A stretch of DNA of 64,000 bases from Paracoccus sanguinis (GTDB lineage Bacteria > Pseudomonadota > Alphaproteobacteria > Rhodobacterales > Rhodobacteraceae), in assembly GCF_900106665.1 (NCBI RefSeq), contig NZ_FNNA01000002.1, forward strand, positions 434,001-498,000, in the 5' to 3' direction. The translations under genes were made by a program, and so were the position numbers. The stretch's first letter is position 1, and every line of letters begins with the position of its first letter. Below the pieces are notes generated by a model. The model had not been told where the DNA came from. It saw nothing but the letters and a program-made list of their open reading frames with translations, and ran no database searches. Below are positions 1 through 10,927 of the stretch, in pieces.

Positions 1-58
1 GCACCGCCGCGGCCTCGGCCTCGGGCATGTGCAGGCCGGGGGCCTCGCCCGTCGTCAC
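1..58 (-). CDS. 5' end of an unidentified gene downstream of mch (partial)
   Basis: A GTG at 58 overlaps the TGA of mch (55-57) in a GTGA junction and opens a frame reading MTTGEAPGLHMPEAEAAAV before the left edge. An ATG at 28 (MPEAEAAAV) is the alternative start. Overlap with mch suggests a co-translated next gene in the same operon. Nineteen residues are too few to name a family. Confidence 0.3.
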   Translation of the reverse strand, partial: MTTGEAPGLHMPEAEAAAV

Positions 59-1092
59 TGGGGTATCAGCGCCCAGTAATCGAGATCGAGCAGCACGTGC
101 GGCGCGTATTTCCCGTCCGCCCCCTTCAGCGTGTTGTCACCCGGCGCGCCCTTGTGCGCGACCAGCCTCAGCCGCAGCGCGCCGACGCCGGGCACCGAGG
201 TCTCGGCGCGGTCGAGCACCTCGGACCAGGCCCGCACCGTGTCGCCGGCAAAGCACGGGTTCGCGTGCGCGCCGCCGTTCAGCGCCACGATCATCTGCGC
301 GTTGGCCAGCCCGTTGAAGCTGAGCGCCCGCGCCAAGCTGATGACGTGCCCGCCATAGATCAGCCGGCGTCCGTCCTCGCGGAAGGTGGCGTCGAAATGC
401 ACCTTGGCGGTGTTCTGCCAGAGACGGGTGGCGAGCATGTGCTCTGCCTCTTCAACCGTGACCGCATCGACGTGGTCGATGACCTCGCCCACGGCATAGT
501 CGCCCCAGCGGTGCGGCTCACCGGCGAGGGTGAAGTCGTAGCCCTCGAAGCTCAGCCCCTCGGGGATCACCAGCGCGCCGGGGTCCACCACGGCGGCGAG
601 GTCGGGCACCACGGTCTCGCACGCCGGGGCGGCATTGTCGCGCTTGCGGACCATGACCCAGCGCACATAGCTCAGCACCGGCTGGTCGGTCTGGTCATAG
701 CCCGTGGTCCGCACCCAGACGACGCCCGAGGTGCCGTTCGAGTTCGGCCGAAGACCGATCACCTCGGATTCCGCCCTGAGCGTGTCGCCGGCATAGACCG
801 GCTTCAGCCAGCGCCCCTCGGCATAGCCGAGGTTCGCCACCGCGTTCAGGCTGATGTCGGGCACGGTCTTGCCGAAGACCGTGTGGAACACGATCAGATC
901 GTCGAGCGGGCTGCCCTCGAGCCCACAGTCGGCCGCGAACATGTCCGAGGAGTAGAGCGCCCCCCGCGCCGGATAGAGCGCGTGGTAAAGCGCCCGCTCG
1001 CCCTCGGCGATGGTGCGGGGGACCGCGTGGCGGATCACCTCGCCCACGCGGTAGTCCTCGAAGAAGCGGCCGGGATTGGTCTTGGTCGTCAT
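55..1092 (-). CDS. mch: Mesaconyl-CoA hydratase (beta-methylmalyl-CoA dehydratase)
   Basis: 345-residue double-hotdog MaoC-type protein that should interconvert mesaconyl-CoA and beta-methylmalyl-CoA in the ethylmalonyl-CoA pathway, cytoplasmic. One hotdog half spans about residues 10-160 and the second about 190-340; the second half carries the hydratase-like NTAKVHFD segment and GGHVISLARALSFNG. Length is close to characterised Rhodobacter Mch (about 340). Its neighbourhood supports the call: a malyl-CoA thioesterase-like gene lies 0.8 kb upstream on the same strand and mdh is close by. The start overlaps the DUF1737 stop by 4 bp (ATGA), so the two are probably translationally coupled. A generic MaoC dehydratase is the alternative, but length and context favour Mch. 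Confidence 0.85.
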   Translation of the reverse strand: MTTKTNPGRFFEDYRVGEVIRHAVPRTIAEGERALYHALYPARGALYSSDMFAADCGLEGSPLDDLIVFHTVFGKTVPDISLNAVANLGYAEGRWLKPVYAGDTLRAESEVIGLRPNSNGTSGVVWVRTTGYDQTDQPVLSYVRWVMVRKRDNAAPACETVVPDLAAVVDPGALVIPEGLSFEGYDFTLAGEPHRWGDYAVGEVIDHVDAVTVEEAEHMLATRLWQNTAKVHFDATFREDGRRLIYGGHVISLARALSFNGLANAQMIVALNGGAHANPCFAGDTVRAWSEVLDRAETSVPGVGALRLRLVAHKGAPGDNTLKGADGKYAPHVLLDLDYWALIPQ

Positions 1093-1295
1093 TGCTCGCC
1101 CAGTTTCATGTCGGGGGTATAGTCGGCCGCGACCTCCTTGGTCACGGCCTGCGCACAGCGCATCACGCCGCGCGCGCTGTCGAACGCGATGCTGGGTGAG
1201 CCGTGCAGCACCCAGCCGCGGCTGAGCGCGAGGCTGACCTTGTGGCAGAAGGCGGCGGTGTCGTCCTCGGTCAGCAGGCGGTAGATCACGGGCAT
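1089..1295 (-). CDS. DUF1737 small protein
   Basis: 68-residue protein with the DUF1737 pattern: Y-R-L-L-T-x-D-D near the N-terminus, FCHKVSLAL, then GWVLHGSPSIAFD and a QAVTKEV tail. No signal peptide or membrane segment. The function of the family is unknown; it looks like a compact single-domain protein. It sits between nnrU (1-bp gap) and mch (4-bp overlap), so it is expressed with mch. Whether it modulates the hydratase is untested inference. Confidence 0.75.
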   Translation of the reverse strand: MPVIYRLLTEDDTAAFCHKVSLALSRGWVLHGSPSIAFDSARGVMRCAQAVTKEVAADYTPDMKLGEQ

Positions 1296-1296
1296 C

Positions 1297-1848
1297 TCAG
1301 GCTCCGAACGGGTTGGGGCCGATCCAGCCGTGGATGAGGCCGACGACCAGGTAGACGACCAGCGTTGCGGCGGCGGTCGTCCACTCCTTGCGGATCGGGA
1401 TGGGGTGGGCGGGCGGTGTCCAGTGCGGCGCGGTGCGGTTGATGATGACGATCTCGACCAGCGCCCAGACCAGCAGCCCGCCGAACAGCACCATCGACGG
1501 CAGGTCGCCGTTGGTCAGCAGATGCGCGACCGCCCAGAGCGAAAAGCCGATGAGCTGCGGGTGCCGCATCCGCACCCCAAGCCTCGACTTGGCCCCCGAG
1601 GCCGCGAACAGGTAGAATGCCACCAGCACCAGCAGGTTATTGATGCCCTTGAGCATCGGCGTCGCGGCCCACCAGATCACCTGGTCGGCGGCGCGGTAGC
1701 CGATCACCATCAGCACGATGGACAGGACCAGCATCCCCGCCACCATCGGCTTTTCCGACCCGCCCATGGCGCGGTGGAAGCCCGGGAACACGCGCTTGGC
1801 GAGATGGGCAAAGGACCACAGCAGGACGCCCAGAACCAGCAGGACCAT
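1297..1848 (-). CDS. NnrU family integral membrane protein
   Basis: 183-residue hydrophobic protein with about five or six predicted membrane segments starting directly at residue 1. It contains the NnrU-type RHPQLIGFSLWAVAHLL segment and an early FAHLAKRVFPGFHRA. NnrU was first described near denitrification genes of Rhodobacter, but the family is widespread and also resembles isoprenylcysteine methyltransferase-like membrane proteins. No denitrification gene is visible here, so a nitrogen role should not be assumed. It is tightly packed against DUF1737 and mch and lies 52 bp after mcl2. Confidence 0.8.
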   Translation of the reverse strand: MVLLVLGVLLWSFAHLAKRVFPGFHRAMGGSEKPMVAGMLVLSIVLMVIGYRAADQVIWWAATPMLKGINNLLVLVAFYLFAASGAKSRLGVRMRHPQLIGFSLWAVAHLLTNGDLPSMVLFGGLLVWALVEIVIINRTAPHWTPPAHPIPIRKEWTTAAATLVVYLVVGLIHGWIGPNPFGA

Positions 1849-1900
1849 CGTTCACCTCTTTCTCGTGTGGTTTCGCGCGCAGGTCGGGGGCACCCTGCCC

Positions 1901-2740
1901 TCAGCCGGCCATCGCCGCAATCGCCTCGGCCCGGGCGAGGGTCTTCTTCGCCGTCTCGACGTGCAGGTTCTCGACGATCCGCCCGTCCACCACGGCCACG
2001 GCCTTGCCCTCGGCGAGCGCGGCCTTGAACGCCTCGATCTGGCGGCGGGCGAGCGCCACCTCTTCCTCGGCGGGGGCAAAGGCGGCGTTGGCGATCTCGA
2101 GCTGGGCGGGGTGGATCAGGGTCTTGCCGTCAAAGCCCATGTCGCGGCCCTGTTCGCATTCGGCCCTGAGCCCGTCCTCGTCCTTGAAGGCGTTGAACAC
2201 CCCGTCGACGATCACGCGGCCATGCGCCCGGGCCGCCAGCAGGCAGAGCCCGAGCCCGGTCTGCATCGCCAGCCGGTCGGGCCGGTTGCGACTGCCGAGT
2301 TCCTTGGCGAGGTCATTGGTGCCCATCACCATCCCCTCGAGCCGGGGATGGGCGGCGATGGCGGCGGCGTTGAGCATCCCGAGCGCGGTTTCCATCATTG
2401 CCCACAGCGGCGTGTCGCCGGTCAGCGCCGCCACCGCGTCGAGGTCGGCGGGGGTCGAGACCTTGGGCACCAGCACCGCATCGGCGCCGGTGGCGAAGGC
2501 TGCGGCATCCTCGCGCCCCCATTCGGTGTCGAGCCCGTTGATCCGCACGATCCGCGCGCGGGGGCCGTAGTCCTCGGCCAGCGCCGCCTTGAGCGTGGCG
2601 CGGGCGGCGGGCTTTTCGGCCGGGGCGACGGCATCCTCGAGGTCGAAGATGATCGCGTCGGCGGCCAGCCCGCGGGCCTTCTCCAGCGCCCGCGCGTTCG
2701 AGCCGGGGATGTAGAGGACCGAGCGGTAGGGGCGCGACAT
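1901..2740 (-). CDS. mcl2: (3S)-malyl-CoA thioesterase (CitE/HpcH family)
   Basis: 279-residue CitE-like TIM-barrel protein. It begins MSRPYRSVLYIPGSNARAL and carries the Mg2+-site segment IIFDLEDAVAP, then VRINGLDTEWG, METALGMLNAAAIA and IHPAQLEIANAAF. In Rhodobacter sphaeroides two paralogs exist: Mcl1 (malyl-CoA/beta-methylmalyl-CoA lyase, about 318 residues) and the shorter Mcl2, a malyl-CoA thioesterase that releases malate. Length, N-terminus and position next to mch and mdh fit Mcl2. The start at 2740 is preceded by AAAGG seven bases upstream; an in-frame ATG at 2755 would add five residues. A generic CitE-like lyase remains possible. Confidence 0.75.
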   Translation of the reverse strand: MSRPYRSVLYIPGSNARALEKARGLAADAIIFDLEDAVAPAEKPAARATLKAALAEDYGPRARIVRINGLDTEWGREDAAAFATGADAVLVPKVSTPADLDAVAALTGDTPLWAMMETALGMLNAAAIAAHPRLEGMVMGTNDLAKELGSRNRPDRLAMQTGLGLCLLAARAHGRVIVDGVFNAFKDEDGLRAECEQGRDMGFDGKTLIHPAQLEIANAAFAPAEEEVALARRQIEAFKAALAEGKAVAVVDGRIVENLHVETAKKTLARAEAIAAMAG

Positions 2741-3010
2741 GGGACGACCTTTCATGGATGCAGACGCAGCAATGTTGCGCCTGAGTGCCCGTTTCCGCAG
2801 CTTTCTGCAACCCCGAACCGGCCCGCGCCCGCCCCCGTGACGCCGCGCCGCGGCATCGCCCTGCTGCTTTCCGCGCCACTGGTGACCCGGCGCGCGCGTC
2901 GGGGCGAAAAAGGGCGTCGTCATTTGCTTGTCGGCGCAACCAACCGGTCCGGGTCCGTGTTCCCCGGTGCGCCCGCTGCCCGGCGCCCACCCCACGGACG
3001 GAGAGAAACG

Positions 3011-5510
<2,500 letters not shown>

Positions 5511-5528
5511 GGGCCGGACCGAGACGCG

Positions 5529-5563
5529 AGAGGGGGGCGGCCGGGGGGCCGCCCTTCTCTTTT
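5529..5563 (+). terminator. Rho-independent terminator after mdh
   Basis: Stem GGGCGGCC (5535-5542) with GGCCGCCC (5547-5554), extended outward by weaker AGAGGG/TTCTCT pairing, followed by TTTT at about 5560. Confidence 0.85.
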
Positions 5564-5677
5564 GCGACGTTTCGCAGACAAACTTAACAATTGACCGACG
5601 AGGCGTTTGGTCGCACCTCTTTTCGCAGTCCTCGGCCCGCGGCGGCAGTCCGGGCCCTCAGCGGAAAGAAAGGTCCC

Positions 5678-7601
5678 ATGCCAGATATTCCCGGCAACAC
5701 CTCGACCACCTCGGTCATCACCGGCACCGGCGCGTTCACCTCGGCGCTCGAGACTTCGGGCGACAGCGACTGGTGGCGGGTCACGCTGGTCGCCGGCCGC
5801 ACCTATGACTTCACCTTCTCGGGTGACGGCAGCGCGACCAGCCTTGACGACGCCAATTTCTACATCCTCGACTCGCTCGGGGCGACGCTTGACTCGGGCT
5901 ACACCTACAGCGGCGGCCCGGTCGTCCTGTCGCTCACGGCGGCGACCTCGGGGACCTATTACATCGCCGTCAGCGACGGCAGGTCGGACAGCCAGCCCGA
6001 GGGCAACTATGTCATCCGCGCGCGGATGAACGACCTGCTGCCGAACGACAACTCGACCACCGGGGTGGGTCAACGGCATGACCTCCGGGGCGCTCGAGAC
6101 CTCGGGCGACGCCGACCGCTACAAGGTCATGCTGACGGCGGGGCAGCGGGTGGACTTCACCCTCTCGGGCGACGGCAGCGCGACCAGCCTCGACGACGCC
6201 AATTTCCTGCTGCTCGACCAGTATGGCAACGTCGTGGCCTCGAACTACACCTACAGCGGCGGGCCGATCTGGGTCGCGGCGACGGCGAGCTATACCGGCG
6301 CCTATTATCTCGTCGTCGCGGACGGCAGCTCGGACAGCGCCGCCGAAGGCAGCTTCCGCATCGACGCGCGGCTGACCGACCGGGTGCTGGCCGACACCTC
6401 GACCACCAGCAGCCTGCGCGACGGGACCTCGATCGCGGGCCAGATCGACGCACGCGGCGACGCCGACTGGACGCGGTTCGACGCCGTCGCCGGGACCACC
6501 TACACCTTCACCCTGAGCGGCGATGGCTCGGCCAATGCGCTGGGCAGCAAGGAGCTGGTCCTGCGCGACGCCAGCGGCAACGCGATCAAGTACGACTACA
6601 CCTACGGGACCGGCTCGGTCACGATCGAGTGGAAGGCGACGAGCTCGGGTCCGGTCTATCTCGACTCGCATTCCAACTCGTCCACCTCGGGCTGGGGCGG
6701 CTACACGCTCTCGGTCGTGTCGGATGCGCCGGTGCTGACCGGGACCGCGGGCCACGACCGGCTGACCGCCGGGTCGAACGACAACCGGGTGATCGGGCTG
6801 GCCGGCAACGACACGCTCGACGGCGGGGCGGGGAACGACACGCTCGTCGGGGGTCAGGGCAATGACAGCCTGATCGGCGGCGCGGGGATCGACACGGCGG
6901 ACTACACGGGCAGCCTGCCGGCGCGCGTCTATCTGGGCATCACCGGGCCGCAGAACACCTGGCAGGGCGCCGACGTGCTCTCGGGGATCGAGAACCTGCT
7001 CGGCGGCTCGGGCAACGACCGTTTCTTCGGCAGCACCGTCGGCAACGTCCTCAACGGCGGGGCGGGCAACGATCAGCTTTACGGCGGGGGCGGCAACGAC
7101 ACGCTGATCGGCGGGGCCGGCAACGACTTCTTCCACGGCGGCGCCGACGCGGACGTGATCCTGTTCGATGGCAGCGCGGCGGTCGACGTGGACATCGTGC
7201 GGACCACGGCCACCGGCCAGGGCACCGACACGCTCGGCGGGGTCGAGAACATCACCGGCGGCAGCGGCAGCGACATCATCCGCGGCAATGCCGCGGCGAA
7301 CGTGCTGAACGGCGCGGTTGGCAACGACACGCTCGTCGGGCGCGGCGGCAGCGATGTGCTGACCGGGGGCAGCGGCACCGACCGCTTCGTCTTCGCCAAC
7401 TGGGACGGCAACGACCGGGTCACCGACTTCCAGAACGGCCTCGACCGGATTGAGATCGGCGGGCCGACCACCGGCTTCCGCGACCTCGCGGTCTACAACA
7501 GCGCCGAGGGCGCGGTGATCAGCTGGGGCGGAGGCACGACCATCACCCTCGTCGGGATCGACCGCAGCATGGTGGACGCGAGCGACTTCATCTTCACCTG
7601 A
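5678..7601 (+). pseudogene. RTX-type secreted protein with PPC-like repeats, frameshifted
   Basis: One gene in two frames. From ATG 5678 (AAAGG 5 bases upstream) the first PPC-like beta module is read (SGDSDWWRVTLVAGRTYDF). Near 6062-6068, in the run GGGGTGGG, the frame must change by +1 to continue into two further modules (SGDADRYKVMLTAGQRVDF and RGDADWTRFDAVAGTTYTF), then RTX Ca2+-binding nonapeptides such as GGAGNDTLVGG and GGGGNDTLIGGAGND, and a C-terminal end ending DASDFIFT typical of type I secretion substrates. Unshifted, translation runs to 6865 as a 395-residue product without RTX repeats or secretion signal. The cause could be a real inactivation, a sequencing error or recoding. 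The likely exporter type is the ABC/HlyD pair at 57-60.6 kb. Confidence 0.8.
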
Positions 7602-7620
7602 CGCCGGCCCCCGAGTCGCC

Positions 7621-7655
7621 GATGTGATCACACGTTTCGGACGTGTGATCACATC
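7621..7655. promoter_or_regulatory. Perfect palindrome upstream of sucC, candidate operator
   Basis: Arms GATGTGATCACACG (7621-7634) and CGTGTGATCACATC (7642-7655) are perfect inverted repeats around a 7-base centre. Each arm itself contains the palindrome TGTGATCACA, so the site offers two identical dyads 21 bp apart (two helical turns). It starts 20 bp after the RTX stop and 105 bp before the sucC start. No T-run follows on either strand, so a double operator is more likely than a terminator. Confidence 0.55.
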
Positions 7656-7759
7656 ACTCGCGTTTGGCGGGATGATGCCGCTAACGCCCCTCACCCCCCT
7701 TGATTCCGCCGCCCGATCTGCCAGAGCGGGCGGTGACATTTTCCCCTGCGAGGTCCGTG

Positions 7760-8953
7760 ATGAACATCCACGAATACCAGGCCAAGGCGCTGCTCAAGGA
7801 CTACGGCGTGCCCGTGTCGGACGGCCGCGTGGTGCTGAAGGCCGACGAGGCCAAGCGTGCGGCGAGCGAACTGGACGGCCCGCTGTGGGTCGTCAAGTCC
7901 CAGATCCACGCCGGCGGCCGCGGCAAGGGCAAGTTCAAGGAAGCCGAGGCCGGCGACAAGGGCGGCGTGCGGCTGGCCAAGTCGGTCGAGGAAGCCGAGG
8001 AGCTGGCCCGCCAGATGCTGGGCCGCACCCTCGTCACCCACCAGACCGGCCCGGCCGGCAAGCAGGTGAACCGCATCTACATCGAGGACGGCAGCGACAT
8101 CGCGCGCGAGCTTTACCTCGCGCTGCTGGTCGATCGCGGCACCTCGCGGGTGTCGTTCGTCGCCTCGACCGAGGGCGGCATGGACATCGAGGAGGTCGCG
8201 GCCTCCACCCCCGAGAAGATCGTCTCGTTCAGCGTCGATCCGGCCTCGGGCCTGTCGGACTTCCACGGCCGCCGCGTGGCCTTCGCGCTGGGTCTGGAAG
8301 GCCAGCAGGTCAAGCAGTGCGTCAAGCTGGTCAAGGACCTCTATCGTCTCTTCGTCCAGAAGGACATGGAGATGCTGGAGATCAACCCGCTGATCGTCAC
8401 CACCGAGGGCAACATCAAGGCGCTGGACGCCAAGATGGGCTTCGACAACAACGCGCTGTATCGCCACGCCGACATCATGGCGCTGCGCGACGAGACCGAG
8501 GAAGACCCCAAGGAGCTGGCGGCTTCGAAGTTCGACCTGAACTACATCGCGCTGGACGGCGAGATCGGCTGCATGGTGAACGGCGCGGGCCTTGCCATGG
8601 CCACGATGGACATCATCAAGCTGTATGGCGCCGAGCCCGCGAACTTCCTCGACGTGGGTGGCGGGGCGACCAAGGAAAAGGTCACCGAGGCGTTCAAGAT
8701 CATCACCTCGGACCCGAACGTGAAGGGCATCCTGGTCAACATCTTCGGCGGCATCATGCGCTGCGACATCATCGCCGAGGGCATCATCGCCGCGGTGAAG
8801 GAAGTCGGCCTCAAGGTGCCGCTGGTCGTGCGGCTTGAAGGGACGAACGTGGACCTGGGCAAGAAGATCATCAACGAGAGCGGTCTGGACGTGATCGCCG
8901 CCGATGACCTGTCGGACGCCGCGCAGAAGATCGTCAAGGCGGTGAAGGGCTGA
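7760..8953 (+). CDS. sucC: Succinyl-CoA synthetase subunit beta (ADP-forming)
   Basis: 397-residue ATP-grasp subunit that binds nucleotide and couples succinyl-CoA cleavage to ATP formation together with SucD. Conserved segments are [19 protein letters not shown] at the start, [13 protein letters not shown] in the ATP-grasp domain, EINPLIVT, and [13 protein letters not shown] near the C-terminus. Length is normal for the family. The stop overlaps the next gene's ATG (ATGA at 8953). First gene of the suc cluster; the palindrome 105 bp upstream is the obvious candidate control site. Confidence 0.97.
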   Translation: MNIHEYQAKALLKDYGVPVSDGRVVLKADEAKRAASELDGPLWVVKSQIHAGGRGKGKFKEAEAGDKGGVRLAKSVEEAEELARQMLGRTLVTHQTGPAGKQVNRIYIEDGSDIARELYLALLVDRGTSRVSFVASTEGGMDIEEVAASTPEKIVSFSVDPASGLSDFHGRRVAFALGLEGQQVKQCVKLVKDLYRLFVQKDMEMLEINPLIVTTEGNIKALDAKMGFDNNALYRHADIMALRDETEEDPKELAASKFDLNYIALDGEIGCMVNGAGLAMATMDIIKLYGAEPANFLDVGGGATKEKVTEAFKIITSDPNVKGILVNIFGGIMRCDIIAEGIIAAVKEVGLKVPLVVRLEGTNVDLGKKIINESGLDVIAADDLSDAAQKIVKAVKG

Positions 8954-9447
8954 TGCGGGTGCGGGCCGCTCTCGCCGGGCTGGCGCTCGCCGTCGCTGCG
9001 GCTTCGGCTGCGGTGGCGGCCCCGCCCAGCAAGGCCGAGATGCTGGCAGCCGCCAGCGAGGCGGCCGGCGTCTGCGCGCAGACCATGCCGAACACCCGCG
9101 CCACGGCCGATGCGCTCAAGTCCCGCGGCTTCCGCATGGAGGAAGCCGACGGGACGGCGCGCATCTACACCAAGTTCAGCCCGCGGGTGGTGGTTCTCTT
9201 CACCACCGTGGGCAGCGACAAGGACGCCTGCGCCATTCTCGTGAGCCAGATGACCCCCGCCGAGGCGCGTCAGCTCGTCCAGCCCTGGATCGACAACAGC
9301 AAGGCTGTGCAGGTCGAACAGGCCAGGGACCGCAGCCGCTGGCGGGGGGTCTACAAGGGCACGCCGATCATCATCGGCACCATCAATCACATCGATCTGG
9401 GCATTGTCCGCGGCGCTGCAGTCGTCGCCGGCGCGCCCAAACGCTAG
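8953..9447 (+). CDS. Secreted protein of unknown function between sucC and sucD
   Basis: 164 residues, not recognised. It has a clear Sec signal peptide ([18 protein letters not shown], cleavage likely after AAVAA around residue 23), and the mature part is small, soluble and contains two cysteines (VCAQT and DACAIL) that could form a disulfide. It overlaps the sucC stop by 4 bp and ends 9 bp before sucD, so it is co-transcribed and probably translationally coupled to TCA enzymes although it should act in the periplasm. The mid-region IYTKFSPRVVVLFTTVG is beta-rich. No catalytic motif is visible. Confidence 0.8.
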   Translation: MRVRAALAGLALAVAAASAAVAAPPSKAEMLAAASEAAGVCAQTMPNTRATADALKSRGFRMEEADGTARIYTKFSPRVVVLFTTVGSDKDACAILVSQMTPAEARQLVQPWIDNSKAVQVEQARDRSRWRGVYKGTPIIIGTINHIDLGIVRGAAVVAGAPKR

Positions 9448-9456
9448 GAGCCTCAC

Positions 9457-10341
9457 ATGGCCATTCTCGTCGACAAGTCCACCAAGGTCATCACCCAGGG
9501 CATCACCGGCTCGCAGGGGACCTTCCACACCGAGCAGGCGATCGCGTACGGCACGCAGATGGTCGGCGGCGTCACCCCCGGCAAGGGCGGCACCACGCAC
9601 CTGAACCTGCCGGTGTTCGACTCGGTCCACGAGGCCGTCGAAAAGACCGGCGCCAACGCCTCCGTGATCTATGTCCCGCCGCCCTTCGCGGCCGACTCGA
9701 TCCTCGAGGCCATCGACGCCGAGATCCCGCTGATCGTCTGCATCACCGAGGGCATCCCGGTGCTCGACATGATGAAGGTCAAGCGCGCCCTCGAAGGGTC
9801 GCAGTCGCGGCTGATCGGGCCGAACTGCCCCGGCATCATGACCCCCGACGAATGCAAGATCGGCATCATGCCCGGCTCGATCTTCCAGCGCGGCCGCGTG
9901 GGCGTCGTCTCGCGCTCGGGCACGCTGACCTATGAGGCGGTCAAGCAGACCTCGGACGTGGGCCTTGGCCAGTCCTCGGCGGTCGGCATCGGCGGCGACC
10001 CGATCAAGGGGATGGAGCACATCGACGTGCTCGAGATGTTCCTGGCCGACGACGAGACCGACGCGATCATCATGATCGGCGAGATCGGCGGCGCGGCCGA
10101 GGAAGAGGCGGCGCAGTTCCTCGCCGACGAGAAGAAGCGCGGCCGCTGGAAGCCGACCGCCGGCTTCATCGCCGGCCGCACCGCCCCCCCCGGCCGCCGC
10201 ATGGGCCACGCCGGCGCCATCGTCTCGGGCGGCAAGGGTGACGCGGAATCGAAGATCAACGCCATGAAAGAGGCGGGGATCGTGGTCGCCGACAGCCCCG
10301 CCCACCTGGGCGAGGCGGTGATGAAGGCGATGGGCAAGTAA
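9457..10341 (+). CDS. sucD: Succinyl-CoA synthetase subunit alpha
   Basis: 294-residue CoA-binding subunit carrying the phosphorylated histidine. It has the N-terminal CoA-binding Rossmann segment ([16 protein letters not shown]), [20 protein letters not shown], and the active-site histidine in [12 protein letters not shown]. Normal length for the family. AGGAG precedes the ATG. Partner of SucC in the same operon, separated from it by the secreted unknown. Confidence 0.97.
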   Translation: MAILVDKSTKVITQGITGSQGTFHTEQAIAYGTQMVGGVTPGKGGTTHLNLPVFDSVHEAVEKTGANASVIYVPPPFAADSILEAIDAEIPLIVCITEGIPVLDMMKVKRALEGSQSRLIGPNCPGIMTPDECKIGIMPGSIFQRGRVGVVSRSGTLTYEAVKQTSDVGLGQSSAVGIGGDPIKGMEHIDVLEMFLADDETDAIIMIGEIGGAAEEEAAQFLADEKKRGRWKPTAGFIAGRTAPPGRRMGHAGAIVSGGKGDAESKINAMKEAGIVVADSPAHLGEAVMKAMGK

Positions 10342-10513
10342 CGCCTGTTGGAGAATGCGCCGCCCCTCCCTACGTAGGGGCGGAGCCACCCCGGAGGAGC
10401 CCCATGGGCACGCACCCGCCCGCGCCATCCAGCCCGCGGCCCCGCGCCCGGCCCGCAGCGCCGGCAACCTGCGGCGCGCCCCTTCGGCCCTGCCACCCGT
10501 TCGAGGTCTGACC

Positions 10514-10894
10514 ATGAGCCGCCTGCCCGCCCTCCGCCTCGCTGCCCGCCGCCTTGCCGCGCCTTGTTTCGCCGGCCTCGCCGCGCTCGCGCTCGGCGGC
10601 TGCATGGAGGGCGCGCAGAGCCAGCGCTCGGTCCCCTCGATCAGCATCGACGGCGCGCCGGTCGCCAGCGTCCGCGACACCGGGCTGCCCGCCAGCGCGC
10701 TGGTCAGCCTCGGGGCGGTCGACGACAAGGTGACCGTCTTCTTTCGCCAGTCCGCGGTCACCCCGGCCCAGCTCAAGGCCGCGCCGGCCCGCATCTGCGC
10801 CGGCAAGGGCGTCCGCTCGTCGCAGGTCCGCGACCCCGAACACCCCCGCACCCTGCCCGGGGTCAAGATCCTCGTTGTCCGTTGCGCGGCCTGA
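10514..10894 (+). CDS. Small lipoprotein of unknown function between sucD and sucA
   Basis: 126 residues from ATG 10514. The N-terminus is basic and then hydrophobic, ending in the lipobox LGGC with Cys30, so the mature protein should be lipid-anchored. The rest is not recognised; two further cysteines (RICAGKG and VVRCAA, the latter at the very C-terminus) may form a disulfide. A frame open from 10355 only adds a compositionally biased stretch ahead of the signal peptide. It lies 172 bp after sucD and 33 bp before sucA on the same strand. Confidence 0.75.
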   Translation: MSRLPALRLAARRLAAPCFAGLAALALGGCMEGAQSQRSVPSISIDGAPVASVRDTGLPASALVSLGAVDDKVTVFFRQSAVTPAQLKAAPARICAGKGVRSSQVRDPEHPRTLPGVKILVVRCAA

Positions 10895-10927
10895 GCCGGC
10901 CCTTTCCCCTCTCGTGAGGTCATCCCG

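Noticed and set aside
1901-2740. Calling the CitE-like protein Mcl1 (malyl-CoA lyase)
   Set aside because: It lacks the longer N-terminus and length of Mcl1, and its position next to mch and mdh fits the thioesterase paralog.
7621-7655. Terminator of the RTX gene
   Set aside because: The hairpin is perfect but no T-run follows on either strand, and the nested dyads are typical of operators.
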